DNA of 64,000 bases from Flavobacterium sp. CF108 (GCF_900129795.1 NZ_FQWW01000001.1:248001-312000), one strand, 5' to 3'. Numbered from the stretch's first letter, positions 45,083 through 54,273 are shown. Numbers and translations are program-made. The notes: generated from the sequence alone by a model not told the origin.

Positions 45083-45925
45083 TTGAAAATCCTACCTTTT
45101 AAAATACCTAAAACCGAAAGAGAAGCTCTAATTTATCAGGAAGATATTGAGCGTGTTTTCTACGATCAACTGCATCAGCATGAAGAAATTCAGATAAGCT
45201 ATATTGCAAAAGGTTCGGGAACTTTAATTGTGGGAGATTCTATAAATGATTATAAAGAAGACGATATCGTAGTAATTGGTGAGAATGTTCCTCATGTTTT
45301 TAGAAGTAATGTTGAGGCTAGTCCGGAATCTGTAATGTTGACTTTGTTCTTTACTAAAACTTCTTTTGGTAAAGATTTTTTTAGTCTGAATGATATGAGT
45401 TCGGTAGATGATTTTTTTAAAGAGTCTGAGTATGGTATGAAAATACTTTCGAATCATAAGAAAATTACACATCATTTTAATAAACTAAAAAAGCAGAACA
45501 AAATTCAGCGTATTGCTTCTTTCCTGAAAATTATTAATATTATCATTTCTTCAGAGAAAACACCTCTTTCTTCTTTTGTTTACAAAAAGAAATATACTGA
45601 TGATGAAGGTCGCCGAATGAGTGCCGTTTTTGAATATGCGATCGAATTCTACGATCAAAATATTACTCTTGATGAAGTTGCGGAAAAGGCTAATATGAGT
45701 AAAAATGCTTTTTGCCGTTATTTTAAAAAACGTACTAATAAAACTTTTTTTCAGTTTTTGATTGAAATTAGAATTGAAAATGCCTGTAAATTACTTCACA
45801 ATAAAAAAGATCTTTCAATTTCCTCTGTATCTGAGCTTTGCGGTTTTCAGGATATTGCCAATTTCAATAGAAAATTTAAGGAACTAAAAGGAATTTCGCC
45901 TTCGCATTATCGTGCGCAGTTTTAG
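45083..45925 (+). CDS. AraC-family regulator divergent from the hydroxyproline operon
   Basis: 280 residues. The start is a TTG codon: no in-frame ATG precedes it within reach, and the next Met is deep in the cupin domain. The N-terminal cupin (LHQHEEIQISYIAKGSGTLI, GENVPHVF) is the likely ligand pocket, followed by linker ~140-185. The C-terminal double HTH has ITLDEVAEKANMSKNAFCRY and ISSVSELCGFQDIANFNRK. It is the only plus-strand gene in the 17-52 kb block, which with its position points to control of the Hyp operon and perhaps of the whole locus; Hyp or a pathway intermediate would be the natural inducer. Confidence 0.92.
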   Translation: MKILPFKIPKTEREALIYQEDIERVFYDQLHQHEEIQISYIAKGSGTLIVGDSINDYKEDDIVVIGENVPHVFRSNVEASPESVMLTLFFTKTSFGKDFFSLNDMSSVDDFFKESEYGMKILSNHKKITHHFNKLKKQNKIQRIASFLKIINIIISSEKTPLSSFVYKKKYTDDEGRRMSAVFEYAIEFYDQNITLDEVAEKANMSKNAFCRYFKKRTNKTFFQFLIEIRIENACKLLHNKKDLSISSVSELCGFQDIANFNRKFKELKGISPSHYRAQF

Positions 45926-45980
45926 GTTTTGTCGCTGATTTTTATTTCACGCAGATTTTGGGGATTTAAGCAGATTTTTT

Positions 45981-46173
45981 TAATCGCGCAAAGACGCAAA
46001 GTCGCATAGTTTTTTTTGAATAGGCACCAGCTTTAGCTGGGGTTATTTATGATGCAATAAAAAAAGGCTTTAGCCAAAATGTAAATATTTGGCTAAAGCC
46101 TTTTGTGTTGACTTTATTTTCCTCCAGCTAAAGCAGGAGGCAATTAAAAAAACTTTGCGTCTTTGCGAGATTA
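45981..46173. repeat. Nested triple inverted repeat between convergent genes
   Basis: Three concentric stems share one axis. The outer is CGCAAAGACGCAAAG (in 45981-46001) with CTTTGCGTCTTTGCG (in 46153-46173), 20 of 21 paired. The middle is CCAGCTTTAGCTGG-type (46024-46042 with 46119-46141). The inner is AAAAGGCTTTAGCCAAA (46062-46078) with TTTGGCTAAAGCCTTTT (46088-46104), perfect. It sits between the AraC and M61 stop codons and would act as a bidirectional terminator. Confidence 0.85.
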
Positions 46174-46180
46174 TTTTTTT

Positions 46181-47770
46181 TTACAATTTAAAAATAGATT
46201 TTCTGATTTCTAACTGTAATGCTGAAGCTTCCGGTAATTCTTTTATTTCGAAACTTTTTTCGATTAAATTATCATTTTTTGCATTAGAATTTATCGGACT
46301 TAAATCGATTTGAAATCCTGCATATTTTAAATATTTCTGATAATCAATTTCATTTACAGTATCTACATACGATTTTATTTCTGTTAATGACTTTCCTGCA
46401 ATTTGTTCAGAGGCTTTCCAGAATTCGGCTTCGGTAAATCCTCTTGCGTTTTTTTCATAATATTCATTGTATAAAAAACGCATTACATCATCTAATGATT
46501 TTTGGTTTTGCGTATTATTTCTTATTTCTAAATCTAATAAAAATCCAATAATGGGGCCTTTGTTATAATAAGATATTGTAGTTTGTTTTGCATTGCTTTC
46601 GTTATTAAAAAAGTTAAGCCAAATATCAAAACTCGACATCGACAAGGACATGTGTTTGCTGCCTTCGATATTTTCGCAGCGTTTTATCGATTCTGTAATA
46701 TATTTTAAGGCTTCTTTTCCGTCGAGTAAACCTGCCTTCATCATAATGATGTATTCGTAGTAAACGGTAAAACCTTCTGAAACCCATAACATGGTTGTAT
46801 AATTTTCTTTATTATAATCGAAAGGCCCTAATTCAATTGGTCGTATGGCTTTTACATTATAAAGATGAAAATATTCGTGTGTTACAAAATTCAAAAAATC
46901 CGTGTATCCATCAGCAGATTTAAAATCGAAAGTTCCGTTTGTGAATATCGCTTGTGAATTTGAATGTTCGAGACCGCCGCCACCAGATTCCATCATAATA
47001 TAACTGTAGTAATCGTAAGGAACCTTTTTCATGATTGCCGTTGTTGCGGTCATTATTTTTTTGAGATCTGTCGTAAACTTTTCTTCCTTTAATCCTTCTG
47101 GGGTTGCAATGCCTAATGAATATGATTTTCCTTCATGTTCGAAATTTATTATTTTTTGATTGCCTAAATAAATAGGACTGTCATAAAATGCATCTACATT
47201 TTTGGATGAAAAGGTAAGTTCATTTTCATGGATTGGTTTTAATCCGGTAGAAACTTTTTTCCAGTTTTTATATGGATTAATAGTTAGCGTTACGGGATTA
47301 TTAAGTGCCTTTTCTACATGCATAAAAATGGTATTGGGCATTAAAAAAGCTTTGTCAGCATCAACATAAGATTCTGCTACGGATTTTTTGTTAGCAAAAA
47401 CACTATATTTTACTTTAATTTTTGATGTTTTTCTGTTTTCTACAACCCAGCAATTTTTAGATTTTTTATGCCATTTTATTTTATTGCCATTAGTATCTTC
47501 TACATCAAAATCTACAATATATCTTGGTGTATCGAGAATTAAATAATAACCTGGTGTCCAGACCGGAAGTATTAAATTTGTTTTGTTTGAGGACAGATTT
47601 TCAAAATCCAAAATAACTTCAAGATAATGAGATTCGGGATTTTGAGAAGCGATCGAGAAATTCATCTTTAATTCTTTATTCTTCCTCTGGCTTATTGCTT
47701 TAAAGGGAAAAAATGATTGAAAAACGATCAGGAAAAAACAAGCTTTTATAATTTTTGATTTGTATCTCAT
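46181..47770 (-). CDS. M61-family peptidase (glycyl aminopeptidase type), exported
   Basis: 529 residues from the ATG at 47770, which puts the signal sequence (IIKACFFLIVFQSFFPFKAIS) at the N-terminus; an in-frame codon 19 residues upstream is less likely. An N-terminal beta domain (~30-190) precedes a gluzincin-type catalytic domain with THEYFHLYN (His298, Glu299, His302) and WVSEGFTVYYE (third ligand Glu). The C-terminal PDZ domain seen in many M61 proteins is missing. It follows SusD by ~100 bp and is probably in the susCD transcript, supporting a proteinaceous substrate for the locus. Confidence 0.9.
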   Translation of the reverse strand: MRYKSKIIKACFFLIVFQSFFPFKAISQRKNKELKMNFSIASQNPESHYLEVILDFENLSSNKTNLILPVWTPGYYLILDTPRYIVDFDVEDTNGNKIKWHKKSKNCWVVENRKTSKIKVKYSVFANKKSVAESYVDADKAFLMPNTIFMHVEKALNNPVTLTINPYKNWKKVSTGLKPIHENELTFSSKNVDAFYDSPIYLGNQKIINFEHEGKSYSLGIATPEGLKEEKFTTDLKKIMTATTAIMKKVPYDYYSYIMMESGGGGLEHSNSQAIFTNGTFDFKSADGYTDFLNFVTHEYFHLYNVKAIRPIELGPFDYNKENYTTMLWVSEGFTVYYEYIIMMKAGLLDGKEALKYITESIKRCENIEGSKHMSLSMSSFDIWLNFFNNESNAKQTTISYYNKGPIIGFLLDLEIRNNTQNQKSLDDVMRFLYNEYYEKNARGFTEAEFWKASEQIAGKSLTEIKSYVDTVNEIDYQKYLKYAGFQIDLSPINSNAKNDNLIEKSFEIKELPEASALQLEIRKSIFKL

Positions 47771-47871
47771 ATTTCTTTGATTTAAAAAAGAAAAGCCATT
47801 CCTAAACAAGGAACAGCTTTCAAACACTTATAATTACAAGAAACCAACTTGTAAAATCTTTATATTATTTT

Positions 47872-49479
47872 CTAGTATCCAGGATTTTGCTTCAAGTTGC
47901 TATTCTTAACCATTTCTGACTGTGGTATTGGAAAAACAGCTCTAAAATCACCACTCGGATCTGCTTTCTTGGAGAACCATGATTTTTTTGAATATACTCC
48001 AAATCGTATTAAATCTTGTCTTCTATGCGCTTCTCCAACAAATTCCCATGCTAATTCGTCAAGGAAACCACCATATTGAATATCTGCACCTCCTTCATAA
48101 TCTGTAATCACTCCAGCCTGATAAGTTCCATATTTATAAACACTTCCTCCTAAAAGTTTTGCTCCGGATACTACGGCTTTGGCAGGATTAGTATTTTTGA
48201 AATTTCTTTGTCTGACTTCAGTAACAATGGCTGCGGCTGCACCAGCATCTCCTTTTCTTAATAAACACTCTGCTTTAATCATCATGGCATCTGCTAATCT
48301 ATAAAAAGGAACATCATTACTTGCCTGCCCTACAACACCAGGACCAATTTCATATTTAACCATTCTAAAACCTTCATTAGGCTCACAACCATCAACGCTG
48401 GTCATGTAGTTAATATATTCAAATTGTGTCACTTTATCATCTAACATTATCGGATCTCCTTTACTGGTAAATTGCTTACCTCCTAACCAACAATCTTTTA
48501 ACCTTTGATCATCTGGATCATAAGTATCTAAAAATTGTGGTATTCCGCCAGTTCCATTCCAAGGACCTCCCGCTAAATCAAAAGTTGCCTGACTTGCAGC
48601 AGCCAATGTTCTGTATGGCCAACTTGTTCCCGGAGCTTTAACCTGATCATAAGGGATCGATAATATTTGTTCTGTAGAAAATTCATTTTTTATTATGAAA
48701 TTGTCTCGATAATTAGAGTTCAATTTAAACCCACCATTATTGATAACATCATTAACCTGAGCCAGAGCTTCATCCCATTTTGGTGTACCTAAATAAACAC
48801 CGGCATTTAAATACAATTTTGCCAAAGTCATTTTTACAGCCCACTGATTAATTTTACCATAAGTCGAAGAATTATTCTTATCGCTTAAGTAAGGTAAAGC
48901 TGTTTTTAATTCTTTTTCTACAAAATCATATACTTCTTTGCCCGTATTTTGAACCGGTAAATATCCCGGAGGATTTATATATGAAGTTACAATAGGAACA
49001 TTTCTAAAATTATCTAATAGTAAATAATAATAAATTGCTCTTAATGCTTTTAATTCCTGAATAACATTTTCTTTGTTATCAACACCTTCTATTTGCTCTA
49101 TTTGATATATCGCTCTATTGACTTTATTTACTCCTGTAAACATATAATACCAGTTACCTTCTGCCATAGGAAGTGCAGTACCCCAAGTATGCTTATGCAT
49201 TGTAATGTAATAATCTCCCCAGCCAATACCGTTTCTTTGAGGGGTTACCATTAGATCTGATGAATCTTCATACAAGTTAAAAATAGCATCCCAATCTGAA
49301 TAAATTTGTCTAAACGAATTGTAAGCCGGTGCAATAATACTCGCTAAATCATCCGAAGTTAATTTAGTATCCTCGGCACTTACTTTGTCATAAACGGTCT
49401 CATCAAGATTTGTACATCCTGTTCCTAAAAGGAATAAGCCCGAAATAAGAATTTTATATACTATATTTTTATTTTTCAT
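47872..49479 (-). CDS. SusD/RagB-family surface glycan- or peptide-binding lipoprotein
   Basis: 535 residues. The lipoprotein signal ends in LLGTGC with acylated Cys22. TPR-like helical repeats appear throughout (ELKALRAIYYYLLLDNF, WAVKMTLAKLYLNAGVYL, the conserved late motif EFVGEAHRRQDLIRFG). The C-terminus AVFPIPQSEMVKNSNLKQNPGY is the standard SusD ending. It forms the lid over the SusC channel. Whether the ligand is glycan, glycopeptide or peptide cannot be read from sequence; RagB-like members bind peptides. Confidence 0.95.
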   Translation of the reverse strand: MKNKNIVYKILISGLFLLGTGCTNLDETVYDKVSAEDTKLTSDDLASIIAPAYNSFRQIYSDWDAIFNLYEDSSDLMVTPQRNGIGWGDYYITMHKHTWGTALPMAEGNWYYMFTGVNKVNRAIYQIEQIEGVDNKENVIQELKALRAIYYYLLLDNFRNVPIVTSYINPPGYLPVQNTGKEVYDFVEKELKTALPYLSDKNNSSTYGKINQWAVKMTLAKLYLNAGVYLGTPKWDEALAQVNDVINNGGFKLNSNYRDNFIIKNEFSTEQILSIPYDQVKAPGTSWPYRTLAAASQATFDLAGGPWNGTGGIPQFLDTYDPDDQRLKDCWLGGKQFTSKGDPIMLDDKVTQFEYINYMTSVDGCEPNEGFRMVKYEIGPGVVGQASNDVPFYRLADAMMIKAECLLRKGDAGAAAAIVTEVRQRNFKNTNPAKAVVSGAKLLGGSVYKYGTYQAGVITDYEGGADIQYGGFLDELAWEFVGEAHRRQDLIRFGVYSKKSWFSKKADPSGDFRAVFPIPQSEMVKNSNLKQNPGY

Positions 49480-49490
49480 TTTGATTTAAT

Positions 49491-52478
49491 TTAAAAAGTT
49501 ACATTTAAACCTAGTGTGATACCTCTTGTACTTGGATATTTATCTCTGCCATCCATTCCTTGCGACAAAGGATCTTCTCTCTTTATCTCTGGATCCAATC
49601 CTTTGTATTTTGTAATTGTGGCTAGATTATTTCCAGATACATACAATCTCATTGCATTTAAAATTTTAAATGGTGTTACATCAAAATTATACGACAAGGT
49701 TACGTTATCTACTTTTACATAATCTCCTTGTTCAATGTAATAACTTACATAGGTTTGATTGTAGTTTAATACTGATTTATCATAGACTTTATCAAATGCT
49801 GTGTCTAACATATTGTAAGCAATTGTTGGATTTTCATAAAACATACGCTGTGTATTAAGTATTTGATAATCGAAAGCTCCTGTTAATACAACACTCAAAT
49901 CAAATTTTTTGTACGTAAAAGTATTAGTCCATCCTGCATAATATTGCGGAATACCGTTTCCTAAATATTGCTTATTAGCATCGTTATACATTTCTGTAGT
50001 AAGCGTTTTTCTTGTACCATCTGGCAATTCAACAATCCATTTTCCATCAGTAGTAATATCTACAGATTTCAATCCCCAGAAATTACCTATTGATTGCCCT
50101 ACTTCTAATCTATGTGTTTCAAATGAAATAGGATCTCCCGTGTTTCCGGTATTCAAAAAGTCTCCTTCAATTTTATATAAATCATTAGAAAGACTAGTCA
50201 GCTTATTTTTATTGTGCGAAAAAGTCATTGATGAGTTCCATGTGAAATTTTTTGTTTTTACAGGAATTGTATTAAGAAGAATTTCAAATCCTTTGTTTTC
50301 CATTTTTCCAACATTTGCCGTAATTTGAGGGAATAAATAAGGAGGAGTTGGCACAGCATAATCCCATAACATATCACTTGTTTTTTTGTTATAGACATCA
50401 AAACTTCCTGTAATTCTATTATCGAAAAATCCAAAATCAATACCAATATTTACCTCCGCAGTTTTCTCCCAACGTAAATCAGGATTTGGGTTACTTACCG
50501 GCTCTAAACCTTTAACCCATTTTCCGTTACTAAAGAAATATCCTTCATAATTGTACAATGTCATTGACATATAAGGATCATTTGGTATTACTCCAGTTTC
50601 TCCATAACCTGCTCTTAATTTTAAAGTATTTATAGCAGTAGCGTCTTTCAGAAAAGACTCTTTATTTATACTCCATCCTGCAGAAACCGCTGGGAAATTA
50701 CCCCATTTGTGATTCTCTCCAAACTTAGAAGACCCTTCTCGTCTGATACTAAATAACAAATCGTATTTGCTATTAAAATTGTAGTTAAGCCTGCCAAAGA
50801 ATCCAATTAATTTACTATCATTTTTATAACTATCCATAGATGCGGTACCATCTGACAAACCATTTCCTGCATCTAAATTATTATAAGAAAATGCATCTGT
50901 TGGAAAATCAGAATTACGGGCAGAAAATCCCTCATTAACAGTATATTGATAGCTATAACCTCCTAATACTGTAAAGTCGTGGTTACCTAAAGTTTTATGG
51001 TATTTAGATGTTATCTCAACATAATCATTATCTGTAGCTCCTGTATCTCTTGAGGCAACCCCATTTCTTTTATTTATTGAATTTGAATAATGTTGTTTCG
51101 TTTCAACATATCCATTTAAAGCTGTGTTCTTGTTTTTTGAAAGCTGTGTACTTACATCCCATCCCGGTAATAAATCCAAAGTCAAATTAGCGGTAAATCT
51201 TTGCCATGTACTATTTCTATCCTGTGTTGTTTCATTCAAAATCGCTGCTGGATTGTAATACTGAAGCTTGTTTGGATCTTCATTATAAGTACCATTTGGA
51301 TTATAAACAGGAGCGGTAGGATTTCTTATCATTGCCTGTCTGTAAGCATATGCAGCAATATCTTCATCAATACCCATATCACGTGTCCCGTTTAGTAAGC
51401 TTAAATTAATCTTTAACTTATCCTTGAACATGGTATGATTGACATCAAATGAAAATCGGTATTCTTTATTAGAAGTATTATTAAAAACTCCTGTTTGATT
51501 CACATAATTAAGGTTTACTATATAATTTGTTTTAGCAGTTCCACCTTTAAGAGCTAAATTGTGATTTTGAGAAAATCCAGTTCTTGAGATCTCATCCAAC
51601 CAATCTGTACTTGCACCCCCATCAGTAAAAGGCAAGGTAACACCTTGAGAACGTAAATTTCTTTGTTGATTGGCATCTAAAAATTTAGCCTTATTAGCAA
51701 AATTAGATGTTGTAGCAAATGTTGAGTACGTAATTGTTGGCTCTATTGCGCTATTTACTGTCTTTGTTGTAATAAGAATAACTCCATTTGCCCCTCTGGT
51801 TCCGTAAATTGCAGCTGCCGACGCATCTTTCAAAACATCTATTGACGCAATTTCATTTGGAGCAACCGTATCAATACTTCCTGGTACACCATTAATTAAG
51901 ACTAAAGGATCAGTATTCCCTTTTAAACTTGAGAATCCACGTAATGTAATATTTGGCGATGAACCCGGATCTCCTGAACCGTTACTAATGGTTAGACCGG
52001 CAACTTTACCTTTAATAAGATCAGAAGCATCATTGATTGCTCCTCTTGTAAAATCTTTTTCTTTTACACTGGCTATAGCACTTGTAATTCTTGATTTTTT
52101 CTGAGTTCCGTATCCTACAACAACTACTTCATTTAATTCTTCTTTACTTTCCACAAGAACAATATTTACTGTATTCTTATTTAAGGCAGAAGTTTCCTGA
52201 GTTATAAAACCTAAATAACTAAAAACCAATTTTGAGTCTTTATCTTTAAGCGTAATCTGAAAATTCCCATCGAAATCACTTACAACGCCATTAGAGGTGT
52301 TTTTTTCTAAAACTGATACTCCTGGTATAGGAACCTTATTTGCATCTGTAATTTTTCCGCTAATTTTCTGTTGTGAAAATGAACTAAAAACAAAAAACAA
52401 AAACAAAATCGTAAAGAACAACTTTTCTCTGTGAGAAGATGTTGCAGTACTTTTTAAAACATATGTGACTGGTTTCAT
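49491..52478 (-). CDS. SusC/RagA-family TonB-linked outer membrane transporter
   Basis: 995 residues. After a signal segment (LFFTILFLFFVFSSFSQ), a carboxypeptidase-regulatory-like domain spans ~37-125 (KISGKITDANKVPIPGVSV). The plug domain (~130-245) carries LRGFSSLKGNTDPLVLINGV and DASAAAIYGTRGANGVILI. A 22-strand beta-barrel follows, ending in the terminal Phe outer-membrane signal (LGLNVTF). It pairs with SusD 11 bp downstream. The shared regulatory motif lies 76 bp upstream. It takes up oligomers across the outer membrane for the locus. Confidence 0.96.
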   Translation of the reverse strand: MKPVTYVLKSTATSSHREKLFFTILFLFFVFSSFSQQKISGKITDANKVPIPGVSVLEKNTSNGVVSDFDGNFQITLKDKDSKLVFSYLGFITQETSALNKNTVNIVLVESKEELNEVVVVGYGTQKKSRITSAIASVKEKDFTRGAINDASDLIKGKVAGLTISNGSGDPGSSPNITLRGFSSLKGNTDPLVLINGVPGSIDTVAPNEIASIDVLKDASAAAIYGTRGANGVILITTKTVNSAIEPTITYSTFATTSNFANKAKFLDANQQRNLRSQGVTLPFTDGGASTDWLDEISRTGFSQNHNLALKGGTAKTNYIVNLNYVNQTGVFNNTSNKEYRFSFDVNHTMFKDKLKINLSLLNGTRDMGIDEDIAAYAYRQAMIRNPTAPVYNPNGTYNEDPNKLQYYNPAAILNETTQDRNSTWQRFTANLTLDLLPGWDVSTQLSKNKNTALNGYVETKQHYSNSINKRNGVASRDTGATDNDYVEITSKYHKTLGNHDFTVLGGYSYQYTVNEGFSARNSDFPTDAFSYNNLDAGNGLSDGTASMDSYKNDSKLIGFFGRLNYNFNSKYDLLFSIRREGSSKFGENHKWGNFPAVSAGWSINKESFLKDATAINTLKLRAGYGETGVIPNDPYMSMTLYNYEGYFFSNGKWVKGLEPVSNPNPDLRWEKTAEVNIGIDFGFFDNRITGSFDVYNKKTSDMLWDYAVPTPPYLFPQITANVGKMENKGFEILLNTIPVKTKNFTWNSSMTFSHNKNKLTSLSNDLYKIEGDFLNTGNTGDPISFETHRLEVGQSIGNFWGLKSVDITTDGKWIVELPDGTRKTLTTEMYNDANKQYLGNGIPQYYAGWTNTFTYKKFDLSVVLTGAFDYQILNTQRMFYENPTIAYNMLDTAFDKVYDKSVLNYNQTYVSYYIEQGDYVKVDNVTLSYNFDVTPFKILNAMRLYVSGNNLATITKYKGLDPEIKREDPLSQGMDGRDKYPSTRGITLGLNVTF

Positions 52479-52553
52479 AATTTAACAATTTGGTTAGTGT
52501 ATTTTTAACACTTGTAAAATTATGTTAAACTAGAGTTAACAAAAATGTTTATA

Positions 52554-52580
52554 TTACCATATGCTAATACTATATTATCC
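52554..52580 (-). promoter_or_regulatory. Shared locus motif, copy before susC
   Basis: TAATACTATATTATCC preceded by TTACCATATGC. It is the reference copy for the motif also found before the DPP IV-like gene, the Hyp operon and, weakly, the secreted metallopeptidase. TATATTACCATAT (52550-52562) is also repeated exactly at 45017-45029. Confidence 0.6.
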
Positions 52581-52755
52581 CTTTTTTACACTATATATCA
52601 TTTATTTATGAAATTACATACAATTTACTAACAAATTATAATTAATATTTACACATTAATAATTTTAAACATAAATACATAACATATCTAAAGAACTGTT
52701 AATCACATTTAGAAAATCCAATTAATATTTCTTGGATTATTATTAAACTTGCGAA

Positions 52756-52780
52756 TGCGAAGTCAGGAAACCTTCACAGC
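52756..52780. repeat. Hairpin repeat GCGAAGTCAGGA (copy 2)
   Basis: TGCGAAGTCAGGAAACCTTC resembles 7353-7377, with degenerate arms. It lies at the 3' end of the transglutaminase pseudogene. Confidence 0.5.
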
Positions 52781-53157
52781 GTCTTTGTACCAATAGAAAA
52801 ATAAACCGCAAAGTGTTTGTCTTGCCAATCCTTTAAAAGTTCCTTTTATTGGACTGCAATCGATAAAATTTCTACATACTGAAAGTCGAACATGATTGTC
52901 CATTGTCCAGATATTATTGGTAGGATCTAAACCAATTCAGCCTTGTTTTGGAGTATAAATTTCGCTCCAGGCGCGGGTTGCGCCTTCACCTCGAAGACCT
53001 CTTTCGATCGGGCAAATATAACCGCTTACATAACACGACGGAATTCCCGTAGTACGCAAAAGCTGCAGTAAGATATGTGCGAAATCCTGACAAACTCCTT
53101 TCTTTAAAGCAAGTATTTCATCTACAGTAGTTTCTATATTGGTAATAAAGTTGAATT
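52763..53157 (-). pseudogene. Transglutaminase-like protein, decayed
   Basis: The visible middle part reads KKGVCQDFAHILLQLLRTTG (catalytic Cys), GYICPIERGLRGEGATRAWS and, after an in-frame TGA, IGLDPTNNIW and SPIKGTFKGLARQTL. The family has GATHAW, so the catalytic His is replaced by Arg. The TGA replaces the usual Trp before IGLDPTNN. The N-terminal half is missing and abuts a VOC pseudogene, and the 3' end runs into a hairpin repeat. At least three independent lesions show it is dead. Confidence 0.85.
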
Positions 53158-53161
53158 TATT

Positions 53162-53545
53162 ATGGAAATTGAACGTATTGAGCATTTTGTTTTGACAGTT
53201 GCTGATATTGAAAAGACTATTTTACTTTATACCAACATAATAGGCATAAATGTGTGATTTTTGGAAATAATCGTAAGACATTAACTTTTGGAAATCAAAA
53301 AATTAACTTACATCAAAAAGGAAAAGAGTTGAGTCAAAAGCGGATCAGCCTACTTGTCGTTCGGCCGATTTGTGCTTTATTACAAATACAGATTTAAAAA
53401 CTATTCTTTCTCAATTGTTATTAAAAGACATAATAATTGAGGAAGGAATTATAGAAAGAAATGGAGCCACAGGTAAAATAGTGTTCTATATTTTAGAGAT
53501 CCTGATCAAAATTTAATCGAGGTCAGTAATTATATTTACCTTTGA
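53162..53545 (+). pseudogene. VOC/glyoxalase-family protein, frameshifted
   Basis: Starts MEIERIEHFVLTVADIEKTI, then TGA interrupts after GINV. Reading resumes in another frame as IFGNNRKTLTFGNQKINLHQ, shifts again to PTCRSADLCFITNTDLKTIL and once more to FRDPDQNLIEVSNY. At least three frameshifts are needed to restore the ~125-residue VOC fold, whose metal-ligand positions (His in EHF, Glu in LIEV) are still visible. Confidence 0.88.
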
Positions 53546-53554
53546 TGGGTAAAT

Positions 53555-53746
53555 TTAAAATCAATATTATCTGCCTTTTTTTGTCGAGTCTATTCAATTC
53601 TAATATTATCAAGTATTATACTTGTGTATTTTTTTTGCTGCTTTTGGTGTCAATAATAAAAAAGATATGGGCAGAAAAAGTTATCTTCTTCCGCCAAGAT
53701 TTTAATGTTTTTTAGAAATTTAAAAGTACTGCTCGGATATTCCATT
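53555..53746 (+). repeat. Segmental duplication, upstream part (copy 1)
   Basis: Closely matches 58925-59114, for instance TCAATATTATCTGCCTTTTT and TTAGAAATTTAAAAGTACTG in both. Together with the EamA pseudogene it is a degraded copy of the intact transporter locus. Confidence 0.85.
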
Positions 53747-54213
53747 CAGCCATCGCATTAGGTATTATTTCATCGTCTTTTGCAACAATTCATAATGAAA
53801 GACTTGTGAAAATTTACGATAGTAAAATTATCAATTATTATCAAATGATTAGGTGGTACAATTGGTTTAGGGGTTTTACTTCCTGTTTATCTTTATTTTT
53901 TTCCTGTAGAAAACCTTATTCCTAATTTGAAAGATACTTTTTATCTAATTTTATTGTCATTTTTCTATACTATTGATTTGTATGTTTCTTTTGTTGAAAT
54001 ATTGAAAAAGATTCCTGCTTTTACTGTTAATCTTAGTTTCAATCTTGAACCGATTTATGCAATTATATTAGCTTATGTTTTTAATGAAAGCAAAGAAGTA
54101 AATGCTTCATTTTATATCAGATTATTTTTTTATATAATGCTTTCGGTTGTTTTGCAATCGATAATTTCTTTAAGAAAAAACAAATTATTTTGTAATTTTG
54201 CTCTGTTGTTATA
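53747..54213 (+). pseudogene. EamA/DMT transporter, truncated duplicate of the gene at 59197
   Basis: It corresponds to 59618 onward of the intact copy. About 500 bp covering the start codon and first TM helices is deleted at a CAG microhomology, and an inserted base near 53850 (ATTAGGTGG against ATGGGTGG) shifts the frame. The tail still reads KIPAFTVNLSFNLEPIYAII as in the intact protein. Similarity continues past the stop codon to about 54240. Confidence 0.9.
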
Positions 54214-54273
54214 ATACCATATACATTGTAGGTATCAGCTACTTTGGATTACATACATACCTATAACGAAGTG

